In this document: piece after piece, positions 1 to 7,759 of the stretch
Layout: every line of letters starts with the position of its first letter
How positions within the stretch are numbered: position 1 is the first letter of the stretch
Translations under genes and position numbers: made by a program
Origin: Endozoicomonas sp031844845
GTDB lineage: Bacteria > Pseudomonadota > Gammaproteobacteria > Pseudomonadales > Endozoicomonadaceae
Assembly: GCF_031844845.1 (NCBI RefSeq)
Contig: NZ_JAVRMB020000223.1
Coordinates: forward strand, 1 to 23,061
DNA length: 23,061 nucleotides
Reading direction: 5' to 3'
The notes under the pieces: generated by a model
The model's input: the letters and a program-made list of their open reading frames with translations, nothing else
Databases searched by the model: none
Told to the model about the DNA's origin: nothing

Positions 1-2316
1 ATCTGGCAGGCCATCAGCCCCTAATGCCCCGGTCAGATTATTTCGGTTGTCCCACTCCCGGTCATCCCCTGCGTCAGCAACACCGTCACCATTGGCATCG
101 TGGTTTGGGCTGCCATCGCCGTCCAGATCGGTAAATCCTCCATACTTGGCAGCAAGAAAAAGGGGTTTAGGTAGAACACCGGCGGCAGAACCGGAAGCGC
201 TAAAATCTGTGGTCTGGAACGCAGTGGTTCCCTTATAAGCGTAATCGGTTTGCAAGCCGTCACTGCCAGAGCTGCCGGTTACGGTGTATGAGAACCGCAG
301 GTTCAGCCCAGCAAACACACCATCCACCTGAACAGCCACTCTCACCTCATCATCGGTGAAACCGGTGGTATTCAGAGTGCTGTCTGCCGTTTGATTACAT
401 TGATCACCCACACAGAACTTAATTCTTGAAGAGGCATCATAGTCATAGTCGTTGCCCCACAGGGAGTCTTCCCAGGTAAACAACAAAGAGCCCTGAATCA
501 ACTGTCCGGATGCATCCAGTATCTGCTCTTCAATCACAACATCTGTTAAAGAGCAGTCACTGATATTGTTACCATTGAAATCAGAGCTGCTCTGACAAAA
601 TGGCTGAAAAGTAAATGACTTGCCATTCACATTCAGGGTGAAGCTGGGCATGGATTCAGCCAGTTCAATGGCATAGGTTTTAACTTTTTGAGTGCCTACA
701 TAATCAGTACGCAGGTCAGTTGTATTTCCATAAAAAGCCAACCCTGCTGCCTGATACCCCCCTTCCAACTGGGGGATTTCAGGACACAGGCCAACGGCCT
801 GAGAAAGCCCCGACAGGTACTTGGAAGTACATTGACGTGTACTTCCGCTTCCGCCAACCAGATAGTTACCAGCAAAACTTCCACCATACTCATGGTTGCC
901 AACGTCGTCCGTCTTGCTATTGACTGAGCTGGTTCCTGACATTCCGGGAAGGTCTGAACTGCTGGACAGTTGATCGGTATCGAAAGAGTTCAAGCCTGTG
1001 GATAAAACAATGATGGAGCAGTTGGCACAAGCACTGTCCGATGACATGGGATTAGCCCAGCCCTCTCTGGATAAATCGCTGACAAAAGCACTGTCATTAG
1101 TGGTATCAAAACTACTGGTAGCTGATGACTTTCCGGCAAAATAACGAAGCGCTTCTAAATAAAGTTCGGCGAGCGGGTTACCCCACATACTGCAATGGTT
1201 GGAGGAGTGGGTGCCTCTGCCGGATTTAAGGTTCGAAACAGAAATTCCGTATGGATTGCAGTCGGTATATTCGTTGTTAGAAAAGCTATATTTAGCCAGC
1301 CGGAACTGATTGATATTATGAATTATGCCCTCAACATTATTAAAGCGTCCGGTGGCAAGGTCTATTTCATCATCTGAGCTTTGTGTATTCCCGGCAATTT
1401 TACCGATATTCCTTCGCAGCAGGCCCCCGGAGATATTTTTGTCATAAGTGCCACTGATTAAGCCAAAGCGAATATCGCCGGACTCACCATATTGTTGAAG
1501 CAAGCCCATGGGTTTACTGTTGCCATTGCTATACAACTTACAACGGTCAGTATTCGCTGCATCCTTATCCGTCACACAGGCTTCTACATAAACTTCATTC
1601 GTCGTTAGTCTGTCACTGGTGGAAGGGCTGTTTACGATTCCCCACTGGCACTGTTTCACTTCTGTAGAGGCCCAGCGAGGCCAGGCATCTTTGGCAACCC
1701 TCACTTCAGGCGTGCCATTTTCAGAGCCAGCCACACTACAAAGACTGATTTCACTGTTGTTGTAAGGCGTAAAATTTTCCGTTGGAAGACCGGTACTGCT
1801 GCTTTTATAAACTTTCACAAAAGCATGTACATCTCTGGGAATGTAGGCCCTTTCCAGAATCGTCTGGCTGGTGCTGTCCGTTGAACGCTTCCCACCAAAA
1901 AGCACGGTACGAAGAATATCCATGCGCGTCATGGTGGCCCAGTTCATAAAGTTGCCACTCCACGGTGCCTGGGAAGTACTGCAGAAGTGATTATTTACTC
2001 CCGTTGCTGCAGAGACCGGCGTATACCTGCCGGAGGAATACTGATAACACCAGTTACTGTCGAAATAACCCAGATAATCAAAACTGTCCACATAGCTGGT
2101 ATCCAGCCTGCCATCCGCATCAAGGTCGGTGTAATCGCTGTACGCTTTTTTGAATAGCTCATGGTCAACGGACATAACCAGCATAACCAGAGGCTCGGAG
2201 GTATTACTCACCAGCGGCGGTGTCGCGGTATAATCGCTGGAAACCGCTTCAGCACTGGCCCGAAATGAAATCAGCAATAAGATTCCTATCAGTATTTGTG
2301 CGATATATCGATCCAT
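1..2316 (-). CDS. pilY1: PilY1-type pilus tip adhesin, partial (3' end beyond window)
   Basis: The frame starting at the ATG complementary to 2314-2316 is free of stops all the way to base 1, at least 772 codons, so the C-terminus lies outside the window. The product begins with a signal peptide (MDRYIAQILIGILLLISFRA, likely cleaved near residues 22-24), followed by the N-terminal region typical of PilY1/PilC: LVMSVDHELFKKAYSDYTDL, a D-rich loop DADGRLDTSYVD, and FMNWATMTRMDILR near residues 130-145. Later segments such as GLCPEIPQLEGGYQAAGL are also typical of long PilY1 proteins. Near the window edge there is a run of Asp-rich calcium-type loops (DLDGDGSPNHDANGDG). PilY1 is an exported factor that works with minor pilins in pilus assembly, adhesion and surface sensing. 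It is the last visible gene of the minus-strand minor-pilin operon, 67 bp after pilX. The frame is intact, unlike the plus-strand paralogue. The family call is firm; the exact ligand is unknown. Confidence 0.9.
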   Translation of the reverse strand, partial: MDRYIAQILIGILLLISFRASAEAVSSDYTATPPLVSNTSEPLVMLVMSVDHELFKKAYSDYTDLDADGRLDTSYVDSFDYLGYFDSNWCYQYSSGRYTPVSAATGVNNHFCSTSQAPWSGNFMNWATMTRMDILRTVLFGGKRSTDSTSQTILERAYIPRDVHAFVKVYKSSSTGLPTENFTPYNNSEISLCSVAGSENGTPEVRVAKDAWPRWASTEVKQCQWGIVNSPSTSDRLTTNEVYVEACVTDKDAANTDRCKLYSNGNSKPMGLLQQYGESGDIRFGLISGTYDKNISGGLLRRNIGKIAGNTQSSDDEIDLATGRFNNVEGIIHNINQFRLAKYSFSNNEYTDCNPYGISVSNLKSGRGTHSSNHCSMWGNPLAELYLEALRYFAGKSSATSSFDTTNDSAFVSDLSREGWANPMSSDSACANCSIIVLSTGLNSFDTDQLSSSSDLPGMSGTSSVNSKTDDVGNHEYGGSFAGNYLVGGSGSTRQCTSKYLSGLSQAVGLCPEIPQLEGGYQAAGLAFYGNTTDLRTDYVGTQKVKTYAIELAESMPSFTLNVNGKSFTFQPFCQSSSDFNGNNISDCSLTDVVIEEQILDASGQLIQGSLLFTWEDSLWGNDYDYDASSRIKFCVGDQCNQTADSTLNTTGFTDDEVRVAVQVDGVFAGLNLRFSYTVTGSSGSDGLQTDYAYKGTTAFQTTDFSASGSAAGVLPKPLFLAAKYGGFTDLDGDGSPNHDANGDGVADAGDDREWDNRNNLTGALGADGLPD

Positions 2317-2328
2317 GATTATCACCAC

Positions 2329-2364
2329 GCTATTGTTAATAGCTACTCTGAGTTCATATCAGAG
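2329..2364 (-). promoter_or_regulatory. Two adjacent hairpins in the pilX-pilY1 gap
   Basis: The short gap ahead of pilY1 holds two inverted repeats: GCTATT-GTT-AATAGC (2329-2343, perfect 6-bp stem) and CTCTGA-GTTCATA-TCAGAG (2346-2364, perfect 6-bp stem). The first ends only about 12 bases before the pilY1 start codon and lies against its weak ribosome-binding region (GGTGAT). Neither has a T-tract, so they are not typical terminators. I infer a possible role in mRNA stability or translation control of pilY1 relative to the pilins; this is unproven. Confidence 0.35.
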
Positions 2365-2383
2365 ATACCATACCATTAACCCA

Positions 2384-2950
2384 TTAACTGTTTTTCTTAT
2401 ACGACGATTGCAACATAACTCTTGAGTCCGATGAGCCACCGGTAGCCAGTGCCGTGATCCGATAATACTCCGCCCAGTCGCCACGATTGGCCTGGTCCGG
2501 AAGTGGTCCCTCAGACTCTTTGGCAAGATAACAACGAAACTCGATAATATATTTCGCCTGGGCGGAAATACCACTAATCAACACTGTGGTCACTCTATGC
2601 TGACCGCTATTGCTCCAGGTAGTGCCAATCTGCCATGGCTCTGAAACACCGGGCTCACAACTGCCAACATCATCAATATCACTGCCACTGAAACAATAAC
2701 CACCATCACAATTCCCATTAAAACCCGATAAAGGCAATGAATTACCGGCAATAAAATTCTCCGCTTCCTTCAGTGCCGCTTCAGCTGCATAAAATGCCAT
2801 TTGCTGATCCTGATAGTTGCCGCTCATTTTTACTTCAAGGGTTGCCATTTTAACGCCGGTCAATCCCGCAACAGTGATCACCAGAAGCATCACCAGACTC
2901 ACCAGTAAAATACTGCCTGTAACCTTGTTTCTATCAGTGGGCTTTTCCAT
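2384..2950 (-). CDS. pilX: PilX-type minor pilin
   Basis: Minor pilin of the type IV pilus priming complex. The 188-residue product has a short basic leader, a prepilin-type junction VTG|SILLVSLVMLLVITVAGL giving one long hydrophobic helix (about residues 12-33), and the family hallmark YAAEAALKEAE around residues 54-65 that follows the helix in PilX proteins. As usual for PilX, the residue after the cleavage Gly is not Phe and no Glu stands at position 5 of the mature chain. Start choice: GTG at 2953 is also possible, but the G-rich site (GGGGG) is only 2 bases from it and 5 bases from the ATG at 2950, which forms a TGATG stop/start junction with pilW. Four or more Cys in the C-terminal half could form disulfides. 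It is roughly twice the length of the truncated plus-strand pilX. Confidence 0.88.
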   Translation of the reverse strand: MEKPTDRNKVTGSILLVSLVMLLVITVAGLTGVKMATLEVKMSGNYQDQQMAFYAAEAALKEAENFIAGNSLPLSGFNGNCDGGYCFSGSDIDDVGSCEPGVSEPWQIGTTWSNSGQHRVTTVLISGISAQAKYIIEFRCYLAKESEGPLPDQANRGDWAEYYRITALATGGSSDSRVMLQSSYKKNS

Positions 2951-4011
2951 CACAACCCCCGATTCCTTAACTTGATTGTTTTCATAAAGCTTCTGCGCAC
3001 AAACAGGTCATCCGGCACTACCCTTTGACCAGCAAAAAAATAAGCCTGCGCCTGGGGAGCCACTTCATTAAAACTTCGAACCAGCAATTCAAGCTTAATA
3101 CTGATGACGTTCAACCAGTCATCGCTGTATAAATCAATCTCACTGGCCAGCAAATACTGGTTAGCAACGCCGTCATTGTCGGAATCAAGCCCATAGCGGA
3201 TATTCAAACTTTCAATACCTTCAACCAGGGCTTCTGCATTAATACTGTTACCACTGGCATATGCCCCCGCCAGTTTTCGATACAGCGTAGGTACGCCGTT
3301 ACTGGTTCTCAGATAAAAAGCATAAGAACGGAGCGGTGCCAGCGTCGATCCCTGATGATTAAAGTTACTGGAACCAACGGCACTGGTATGGCAGTTAAAA
3401 TGCCCCTGAAGCTGACTTGAACAATTGTATAAGCTGCCACTGCCCGATGATGGATGGGTAATTGTCTTGCTACCAGAACCCGCTCCGGCGATGAATACTG
3501 ATATCTGACGACAGTCTGCAGATATCAAGGCCAACAGATCACCTTCATCATAACCATGACTGTTGGCCAGTGTCAGCGTGGCGGTTCCGGTATTGTGTCC
3601 AGTGACTAAATCCGCCTGATCACTGTCGATACGATGAACAACAATGGCCTCCGAGATGGCATTACTATCCAGTTGCCCTTTCACACTGCTACCAGAAGGA
3701 ATACCGAGAATCCCCTTGTCAAAATGCATCATCCACTGACGATTATCCGTTACGGTATACAAGACATTGGCCTGACTCGCCTGGGCAGGGCAGCCGGTAT
3801 AGCCCACAGTGCTGATGTTCAGACTGAGAATATCCTGCGCCAACCGTGCGTTTTCCTGAATTCTTGATAACTCATTCTGCAGCGCCCAGGATCGGCCGGA
3901 TGCCAGCACCAAATGAGCAACACCGGTAAACAATACCAGCCCAAGTGCCAGGGCAACCATCATCTCAACCAGAGAAAACCCCTTCTCTATCCCTTTCATA
4001 GCGCTTTTCAT
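2950..4011 (-). CDS. pilW: PilW-type minor pilin
   Basis: A 353-residue minor pilin needed, with PilV, PilX, FimT/FimU and PilY1, to start type IV pilus assembly. Leader KGIEKG is followed by FSLVEMMVALALGLVLFTGV, the type III signal (prepilin peptidase) motif with Glu at position 5 and a long hydrophobic helix. The body carries family landmarks: NARLAQDILSLNISTVGYTGC near residues 43-63, ADCRQISVF in the middle, FYLRTSNGVPTLYR, EALVEGIESLNIRYGLDSD and the terminal FVRRSFMKTIKLRNRGL. The start overlaps the pilV stop by 4 bases (ATGA), with GAGGGG 6-7 bases upstream, indicating translational coupling. Length and sequence pattern match the plus-strand pilW pseudogene (351 codons), so the two are paralogues. 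Confidence 0.92.
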   Translation of the reverse strand: MKSAMKGIEKGFSLVEMMVALALGLVLFTGVAHLVLASGRSWALQNELSRIQENARLAQDILSLNISTVGYTGCPAQASQANVLYTVTDNRQWMMHFDKGILGIPSGSSVKGQLDSNAISEAIVVHRIDSDQADLVTGHNTGTATLTLANSHGYDEGDLLALISADCRQISVFIAGAGSGSKTITHPSSGSGSLYNCSSQLQGHFNCHTSAVGSSNFNHQGSTLAPLRSYAFYLRTSNGVPTLYRKLAGAYASGNSINAEALVEGIESLNIRYGLDSDNDGVANQYLLASEIDLYSDDWLNVISIKLELLVRSFNEVAPQAQAYFFAGQRVVPDDLFVRRSFMKTIKLRNRGL

Positions 4012-4523
4012 AGAACGCCCCTCAGCACAATATCACTGACGGGAACACGGTCACCCAACTCGGGAAAACTGAGACGAATGATAAACGTTCTGGCGTCACC
4101 ACTATCCTGAAAGCTAACCGCCCCCTGACTACCGGGAATCTGGCAGGCCAGCTGAAACTTCCACTGCAAAATATCGTAACCAGCCAGTTCCGAAGGTGTG
4201 CAGTTGCCTGTTTCACAGGCATTGGGATAATCACTTTGCACACACTGGCTAAACTCTGAATCATCCAGCCCCACCTGATAGTTACTGCCCGTTTTCGCCA
4301 GTGCGCTGTTCGCCTGTATTCGATCCAGCATATCCGTCGCCAGAAAAGCGGCCTGAGACTGGACGTAAGAAGACTGGTTATACTGCAGACTGCGGCTATG
4401 AACACCGGCCATACCCAGAATACCAATAGCAATAATCAGCAGGCTCACCAGAACTTCAATCAACCCAACCCCACGGCAATTATATGGACTGCCCTGCGAG
4501 GCTTCCTGCTGAACTAACTGCAT
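4008..4523 (-). CDS. pilV: PilV-type minor pilin
   Basis: A 171-residue minor pilin. After a 20-residue leader the sequence CRGVGLIEVLVSLLIIAIGI shows the prepilin cleavage site G|VGLIEVL with Glu5 and a hydrophobic helix, and LGMAGVHSRSLQYNQSSYVQ is the segment typical of PilV (LGLAGLQ..SL). The following QAAFLATDMLDRIQANSA is also a strong PilV marker. Four Cys between residues about 90 and 125 may form disulfides. A purine-rich site AGAGGA lies about 9 bases upstream of the ATG inside the end of fimT, with a 10-base overlap of the two genes. The mature first residue is Val instead of the commoner Phe, as in the neighbouring FimT; prepilin peptidase tolerates this position. Confidence 0.9.
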   Translation of the reverse strand: MQLVQQEASQGSPYNCRGVGLIEVLVSLLIIAIGILGMAGVHSRSLQYNQSSYVQSQAAFLATDMLDRIQANSALAKTGSNYQVGLDDSEFSQCVQSDYPNACETGNCTPSELAGYDILQWKFQLACQIPGSQGAVSFQDSGDARTFIIRLSFPELGDRVPVSDIVLRGVL

Positions 4524-5140
4524 GTGGACTGATCCTCTGTCCTGGTTCGCCCGGTCATACTGATCACAATGGCTTTCACTTTATTATTACTGTCCGACTG
4601 GTCACACACGCGGAAAGTCCCTGCCTGCGTAGTTTGGCCACGACTGTTAAAGCGAAGGCTAAAACCTCGATTCCATGAAATTGAAATAAGATCCGATTGC
4701 GCTGCCACCCGACGAAGCAACTGATCATTCCCATTCAGTACCCCATCGTCGCTTTCATCGGTAAAAATAAGCCAGCCATGATGCCAGCCGGAATCATCCT
4801 CATCACACGTCAGGTCATCAATAGTGCTGCACAATGAAACCGTTCTCTGCCGCTTGATAGCCTCAGAACGAGCCAGCACAAGACTGGTAAAAACCTCATC
4901 AGCCACATTGGCAACCCGGTTATTAATAATCAGTGTTTTCATGGACGGGGCTGATACCGCAATCAAAATAGCGGCAATCGATAAGGAAACCAGTAACTCG
5001 AGAAGGGAAACGCCTCTTGAGGTAGTTGGATTTGTCCAGCGGGAATGTTTCGATAAAAAACGGAAGTCTCTGGCAATGCCGGGTATCAGGCCATTGAACA
5101 ATCGGTTTAATAAAAACCACTGGCTAATTCGGTACTTCAT
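4514..5140 (-). CDS. fimT: FimT/GspH-family minor pseudopilin with long leader
   Basis: First gene of the minus-strand pilus operon, 208 residues. GspH/FimT-type pilin: SRG|VSLLELLVSLSIAAILIA gives the prepilin peptidase site and helix, NNRVANVADEVFTSLVLARSEAIKR is the usual segment after the helix, and C-terminal FRVCDQSD... with a final Cys matches the family. Odd feature: the ATG at 5140 gives a leader of about 43 residues (MKYRISQWFLLNRLFNGLIP onward), much longer than the usual 6-20. No internal ATG exists before the cleavage site; a TTG at codon 14 is a weaker option. AGGGA lies about 8 bases before the ATG, which supports the long form. FimT/FimU-type pilins are part of the pilus priming complex; FimT homologues can bind DNA during natural transformation, which is not shown here. 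Confidence 0.85.
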   Translation of the reverse strand: MKYRISQWFLLNRLFNGLIPGIARDFRFLSKHSRWTNPTTSRGVSLLELLVSLSIAAILIAVSAPSMKTLIINNRVANVADEVFTSLVLARSEAIKRQRTVSLCSTIDDLTCDEDDSGWHHGWLIFTDESDDGVLNGNDQLLRRVAAQSDLISISWNRGFSLRFNSRGQTTQAGTFRVCDQSDSNNKVKAIVISMTGRTRTEDQSTCS

Positions 5141-5482
5141 AAACCAATCCCTGGTAAATAGCTCTGCCAGACAGCAATACTAAAGCTCTATAAAGCTAAT
5201 ATTACCTGCCCTGATGAAAGTGGTGATGTTTAACCTCTTAAAGGTGTTTTCATTTGACCAGTGGTCACAACATACAAATACGTCTATATCATTCCCTCGA
5301 TCTGAGATTGCCGCCCCCCTTGACTCCCATGCTTTTCGTGGGAATACGTACACTCCAGACTGCAACCATCTCATCGCTAACAACTGCCGTTTATCGCCGC
5401 TTCATCGACAGATATAGGTTTATATGACCTAATCCACCCAAAATATATAAGACCACTGTCAACAAGCCGTATAAGATCGATA
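5141..5482. promoter_or_regulatory. Divergent intergenic region between the two minor-pilin operons
   Basis: This 342-bp stretch holds no credible gene. It separates two fimT genes that face away from each other, so promoters for both operons are expected here. On the plus strand a TATATAA (5444-5450) 33 bases before fimT is a possible -10 box without a good -35. A TTGACT near 5319 is followed by a short hairpin (TCCCATG-CTTTT-CGTGGGA). No clear sigma-54 box (GG-N10-GC with the usual context) was recognised. The assignment of regulatory function is from position. Confidence 0.45.
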
Positions 5483-5968
5483 ATGACAAAGCAAACACCC
5501 AACGGATTTACTCTTCTTGAACTGATCATCACCGTTGCCATTCTCGGCATACTGGCCGCCATCGCCTACCCCAGTTTTGAAAGCAGCATTCAGAACAATC
5601 GACTGATCTCCCAGAGCAACCGGATTCTGGCAGCCCTTCAATTTGCCCGGAGTGAAGCGGCTGCCAACAGCACAGTCATGACCGTTTGCAGCTCAAGTGA
5701 TGGCTCAACCTGTGATGATGACAGCGGAAGCTGGAGTAGTGGCTTTATTGTCCTTGCTGCCCTTGATGCCCCTCCTGTTCAGGTCTTTGACGGACTTGCA
5801 GGTAATACTTTACAGGGTGAATCAACCATAACATTCAGTACCCGGGGAACCCTGAATACAGGAATTCAACTTAGTCTTTGTGATGATCGTGGAGACAGTT
5901 CAGCAAGAGGCATCTGGCTAAACGGTGCGGGTCAGGCAAGAACCGGAGGAACAGCGACATGCGAATAA
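5483..5968 (+). CDS. fimT: FimT/GspH-family minor pseudopilin (second cluster)
   Basis: A 161-residue minor pilin starting the plus-strand pilus cluster. Short leader MTKQTPNG then FTLLELIITVAILGILAAIA, a canonical prepilin site with Phe1 and Glu5 and a hydrophobic helix; NNRLISQSNRILAALQFARSEAA follows, as in FimT/FimU. The GspH-type C-terminal domain has Cys pairs (CSSSDGSTC and a terminal Cys). It resembles the minus-strand fimT in architecture but is clearly diverged and has a normal short leader. The gene overlaps pilV by 10 bases. The ribosome-binding site is poor (AAGAT). The reading frame is intact even though genes further down the cluster are broken, so the pilin could still be made and might act with the other cluster. 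Confidence 0.9.
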   Translation: MTKQTPNGFTLLELIITVAILGILAAIAYPSFESSIQNNRLISQSNRILAALQFARSEAAANSTVMTVCSSSDGSTCDDDSGSWSSGFIVLAALDAPPVQVFDGLAGNTLQGESTITFSTRGTLNTGIQLSLCDDRGDSSARGIWLNGAGQARTGGTATCE

Positions 5969-6423
5969 AAACCTTCGGATTCACTCTTGTAGAAGTTCTG
6001 GTAGCCATGCTGATTCTCAGCATCAGCTTACTGGGTATGGCTGGGCTTCAGGTTCTAAGCCTGCAATCTTCCAGCGGCTCACTGTCCCGAAGTCAGGCAA
6101 CCATGCTTTCTTATGACCTGGTCGAACGAATCCGACGAAATGCCGATGAAGTCGATGATTACATCGCGCTTGTTGGAAATTTTCCGGCATTACCCACCTC
6201 CCCTGACTGCCTTACCAGTGGCTGCTCATCAGAAGAACTGGTTCAGGAAGATATTATTCAGTGGAATACAGAATTGAGTTCAATGATTCCCGGCGCACAA
6301 ACAACGCTTATTGAAGATTCTGGTACAGATGACAAATACACGCTCGCCATTAGCTGGCAAGAAAGTCAGTATGGCAATGTCAATAATGAACCACTGTCTT
6401 ACACAATGACCTTTGAATTATGA
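5959..6423 (+). CDS. pilV: PilV-type minor pilin (second cluster)
   Basis: A 154-residue minor pilin. The leader MRIKTFG is followed by FTLVEVLVAMLILSISLLGM, a textbook prepilin junction; LLGMAGLQVLSLQSSSGSL is the PilV family segment and ATMLSYDLVERIRRNADEVD corresponds to the LATDMLDRIQAN stretch of the minus-strand copy. Cys pair CLTSGC sits near residues 77-82, matching the CETGNC of its paralogue. GGAGG at 5945-5949 is 9 bases from the ATG and inside the end of fimT, so translation is probably coupled. The frame is intact. It is 17 residues shorter than the minus-strand PilV, mainly through its short leader. Confidence 0.9.
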   Translation: MRIKTFGFTLVEVLVAMLILSISLLGMAGLQVLSLQSSSGSLSRSQATMLSYDLVERIRRNADEVDDYIALVGNFPALPTSPDCLTSGCSSEELVQEDIIQWNTELSSMIPGAQTTLIEDSGTDDKYTLAISWQESQYGNVNNEPLSYTMTFEL

Positions 6424-6432
6424 TTTTAAATT

Positions 6433-7488
6433 ATGAAGCCATGGGATAGAACGCCAAACGCCAACCAGCAAACAGGCATCAGTTTAATTGAGCTGATGAT
6501 CGCCCTGACGCTCAGTTCTCTGCTAATGCTGGGCGTGATGCGTATGTTTATGGACAGCACCCGTTCCAGTGCGACTGACAGCGCCCTTGTGCAAGTACAG
6601 GACAGCGCACGTATAGCTATGGAGATGATTAAGCGGGATGTAAGAATGGCCGGTTATCGAGGCAGTTGTGTCTCTGCTGATGCAGAACCAACGCCTGGTT
6701 CAATAGTTGATTTTGATCGTCAATCTGTCACCGGGATTGAAGATGATAAAATCGGAGTAGATATAGTAAGCGACACACTATCAATTCTCAGAGCCGAAGA
6801 GTGGAGTATTGATAATCCTGTCAGAATCACTAGTTTCTACGATACGGCGAATGCCGACAACAACACCATTGATCTCACTCGTGCCATTACCACCACCGCA
6901 GACGAGGTATTGCTTATCTCTGACTGCCGGCAAATAGCTGCCTTAAATCCTGTATGAGCGGATTTTTCTTCATGCTCGCAACTCACTGCCAATGAAACCA
7001 TTTCATTTAAAGATTATGTCTTACCTGAGAATTGTACCCCTGGAAATTCGGAGGATTGCCCGCTCTTATACAGCCTGGGGACTGATAATGGTATGACCTA
7101 CAGTATTTCAGAAGTTGGTCTGATCGAAGACGTAGATTTTGACGATCGAAGAAAAGGCTCCGATGGAAGCCCGATCTTTGCGTTGTACAGAAATGGGGAA
7201 GAAATGGTAGAGGGGGTTGAGAACCTACAGGTTATTTACGGTGTGGAAAATAATAACCAAACCCAATATTGTGACGCCAGCACACTCGCCGATGCCAGTG
7301 CATGCCCTGGCATCACCACCCATATCCGCATCAGCCTGATTGTCGCTTCCAGTAATAACGTCAACACGGTTAATCAATCACAAACCTTCGACATCCTTAA
7401 TCTGAATACTCACAACACACTAACCACCAATGACCGGCGATTAAGAAGAGCATTCACCACCACCATCCAGCTTAGAAATCAGGGGTAG
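6433..7488 (+). pseudogene. pilW: pilW minor pilin broken by one in-frame TGA
   Basis: The reading frame from the ATG at 6433 to the TAG at 7486-7488 spans 351 codons, nearly the same as the intact minus-strand PilW (353), but codon 175 is TGA (6955-6957). The first part has the prepilin site TG|ISLIELMIALTLSSLLML and the PilW marker IAMEMIKRDVRMAGYRGSC; it breaks just after LLISDCRQIAALNPV. The same frame continues after the stop with ADFSSCSQLTANETISFKDY and then EEMVEGVENLQVIYGVE and RRLRRAFTTTIQLRNQG, all typical of PilW C-termini and aligned in order with the paralogue. A single substitution therefore explains the break. An internal ATG at 7093 could start a tail fragment, but without a pilin helix it cannot assemble. 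Two-part reading as separate genes is not convincing. Confidence 0.85.
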
Positions 7489-7492
7489 CGTT

Positions 7493-7759
7493 GTGAAACA
7501 TCGGGGGAATCTGACACCTTCCGGGCAACAGGGAGCCATTCTATTCATTTCATTAATCATGCTGCTCCTTATCACCATGGTTGCTATAGCGAGCACCCGC
7601 CTCTCAACCATGGGGCAACGGGTCTCTATGACTTATCAATTACAAAACTCCACATTTCAGGCCGCTGACATCGCATTGAGAAATACACAGCGGATACTGG
7701 AAGAGGATACTTTTGCACTTGATCAGGCGACAGAAACTCTTCACTTTCTCCCAGGTTAA
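7493..7759 (+). pseudogene. pilX: pilX minor pilin, C-terminal half missing
   Basis: Opens with GTG at 7493 (AGGGG 7 bases upstream) right after pilW. The 88-residue product keeps the leader and helix GQQG|AILFISLIMLLLITMVAIAS and the post-helix PilX marker FQAADIALRNTQRILEED, then ends at TAA (7757-7759) after ETLHFLPG. The intact minus-strand PilX is 188 residues, so about 100 C-terminal residues, including the Cys-rich domain, are absent. Immediately after the TAA the same frame reads PSRWRPGGIDSDSIYRVKDH, which is PilY1 sequence. This means the 3' part of pilX, the pilX-pilY1 gap and the 5' part of pilY1 were lost in one deletion or rearrangement. A short pilin could be made but is probably not functional. 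Confidence 0.8.

Noticed and set aside
4824..5183. 119-codon open frame on the plus strand
   Set aside because: It is antisense to fimT, whose pilin motif is clear; no signal peptide, domain or ribosome-binding site supports it.
6955..6957. TGA in pilW as a selenocysteine codon
   Set aside because: PilW proteins have no selenocysteine, and there is no obvious stem-loop directly after the codon; a nonsense mutation is simpler.
7093..7488. Separate 131-residue gene after pilW
   Set aside because: It is in the same frame as pilW and has the PilW C-terminus, so it is the tail of the broken gene and not an independent one.
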